A stretch of DNA of 64,000 nucleotides. Source: Nitrospira sp. GTDB lineage: Bacteria > Nitrospirota > Nitrospiria > Nitrospirales > Nitrospiraceae. Under the pieces are notes generated by a model. It was not told the origin of the DNA, ran no database searches, and worked only from the letters and a program-made list of their open reading frames with translations. Positions 63,450 to 64,000 of this stretch are shown here, in pieces. The position numbers and the translations under genes were made by a program. The stretch lies in contig JADLEJ010000009.1 of assembly GCA_020846195.1 (NCBI GenBank), positions 83,835-147,834 on the forward strand. The letters run 5' to 3'. Each line of letters opens with the position of its first letter. Positions within the stretch are counted from its first letter, which is position 1.

Positions 63450-64000
63450 ATGAGACGAAGCAAGGATGCAACAAAGTGGGTGCTGGCAGCGGCCCTATTG
63501 GGCGCGATGCCGGTCGGCCAGGCCTTGGCCGATCCGCCGGTCGCCCCGACCGTGATCGATCGGCCTATGCACGGTGTGCCGGTGCCGCGCGCGATGCCGG
63601 ATCTGACGCCGTATTGGGCTTTCGACCCACCCAAGAGTCCGTTGTTCGATATCAGCAAGTTCACCCTGTCCGGCGATATGCGCGTCCGTGGAGAGTCGCG
63701 GACCAATCCTAACTTCGCCGCTTCGAAAGCGGATACGTTCATCCAACAGTGGGCGCGGCTTGGGTTGAACTATGCCATTTCTCAAGATGTGGACATGTTC
63801 ACTCAGCTCCAATATTCGAAGAACTGGGGCGGTGCGGGTACTAATGCGGGTGCTGCGAACGACTCATCCTTCCAGACCGGGAGCGGCAATACGAACGGTC
63901 CAGGCGGGCTTCTCGGCGTCCGTCAAGCCTTCATCATGATCCGCAACCTGGGTGTTGATGGGTTGAGCCTGAAGGTCGGCCGTCAATTGGTCGTGATGGG
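63450..64000 (+). CDS. Alginate-export-type outer-membrane porin, N-terminal part
   Basis: At least 183 residues, cut by the window end. AGGAGGAA precedes the ATG by 4 bases. Signal peptide MRRSKDATKWVLAAALLGAM, ending near ALA. The mature part begins with a Pro-rich stretch, then beta strands with alternating residues (KFTLSGDMRVRGESRTN; TFIQQWARLGLNYAISQDVDMFTQLQYSKNWGG; GLSLKVGRQLVVMG) that match the start of the alginate_exp/AlgE porin family. Substrate unknown. A 267-base gap with no clear gene precedes it. Confidence 0.8.
   Translation, partial: MRRSKDATKWVLAAALLGAMPVGQALADPPVAPTVIDRPMHGVPVPRAMPDLTPYWAFDPPKSPLFDISKFTLSGDMRVRGESRTNPNFAASKADTFIQQWARLGLNYAISQDVDMFTQLQYSKNWGGAGTNAGAANDSSFQTGSGNTNGPGGLLGVRQAFIMIRNLGVDGLSLKVGRQLVVM

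Noticed and set aside
1..64000. CRISPR arrays, insertion sequences, prophage, rRNA
   Set aside because: No regularly spaced direct repeats, transposase or integrase motifs, phage structural genes or rRNA sequence were seen on either strand.

Overview
The window is a 64 kb stretch of a bacterial chromosome of about 60% G+C, densely packed and mostly housekeeping. It shows no rRNA, no CRISPR array, no transposase and no recognisable prophage. The gene order and protein styles suggest the genus Nitrospira (phylum Nitrospirota). They include rimP-nusA-infB-rbfA-truB-rpsO-pnp, a threonine/lysine operon with an iPGM-like protein in the thrB position, ihfA-merR, and a terminal alginate-export-type porin. 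This taxonomic call is inference from family resemblance; no 16S gene or nitrite oxidoreductase lies in the window.

Layout. 1-3.2 kb: a truncated secreted protein, a 2x[4Fe-4S] ferredoxin, a DUF192 protein, a Rieske ferredoxin, a chagasin-type protease inhibitor and a D-amino-acid aminotransferase. 3.2-13.1 kb: the translation/RNA operon rimP-nusA-infB-ylxP-rbfA-truB-rpsO-pnp plus an M16 protease, with two strong hairpins between rpsO and pnp. 13.1-14.7 kb: an isolated unit of two unrecognised exported proteins with its own consensus promoter and terminator. 14.9-20.8 kb (minus strand): pdxJ-nnrD-tsaE-lapA-mutS. 21-28.9 kb: alaC-hom-thrC-apgM-like-lysC-cimA, aspartate-family amino acid synthesis plus citramalate synthase. 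29-33.9 kb: ihfA, a MerR regulator, tRNA-Pro(GGG), surE, dedA, cysS, rlmB and a stand-alone LuxR-type HTH protein.

34-49.2 kb is a type IV pilus / type II-like locus. It holds a prepilin peptidase, a first set of four pseudopilin-like proteins followed by a PilB/GspE ATPase, then a second complete minor-pilin set followed by a small exported protein, PilY1 (1437 aa) and a lipoprotein. 49.3-52.7 kb: phoH-ybeY-ftsY and a double-receiver response regulator. 52.7-57.2 kb: an M1-like metallopeptidase, a TolB-like propeller protein and a PAP2 phosphatase. 57.2-60.7 kb (minus): a GT2 polyprenyl-phosphate glycosyltransferase, a LAB_N membrane protein and a GT39 (ArnT-like) transferase, probably an envelope-glycan or lipid A modification module, and a secreted unknown. 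60.8-64 kb: a MidA-like methyltransferase, two TatA/TatB-type proteins and the start of an outer-membrane porin.

Points most worth a second look: the paired minor-pilin sets around one ATPase; the iPGM-like protein that may supply homoserine kinase activity; the promoter-terminator-bounded pair of unknown exported proteins; the GT2/LAB_N/GT39 module; and the rpsO-pnp hairpins. Starts were re-chosen where ribosome binding sites or family lengths disagreed with the longest open frame; the reasons are given per entry.
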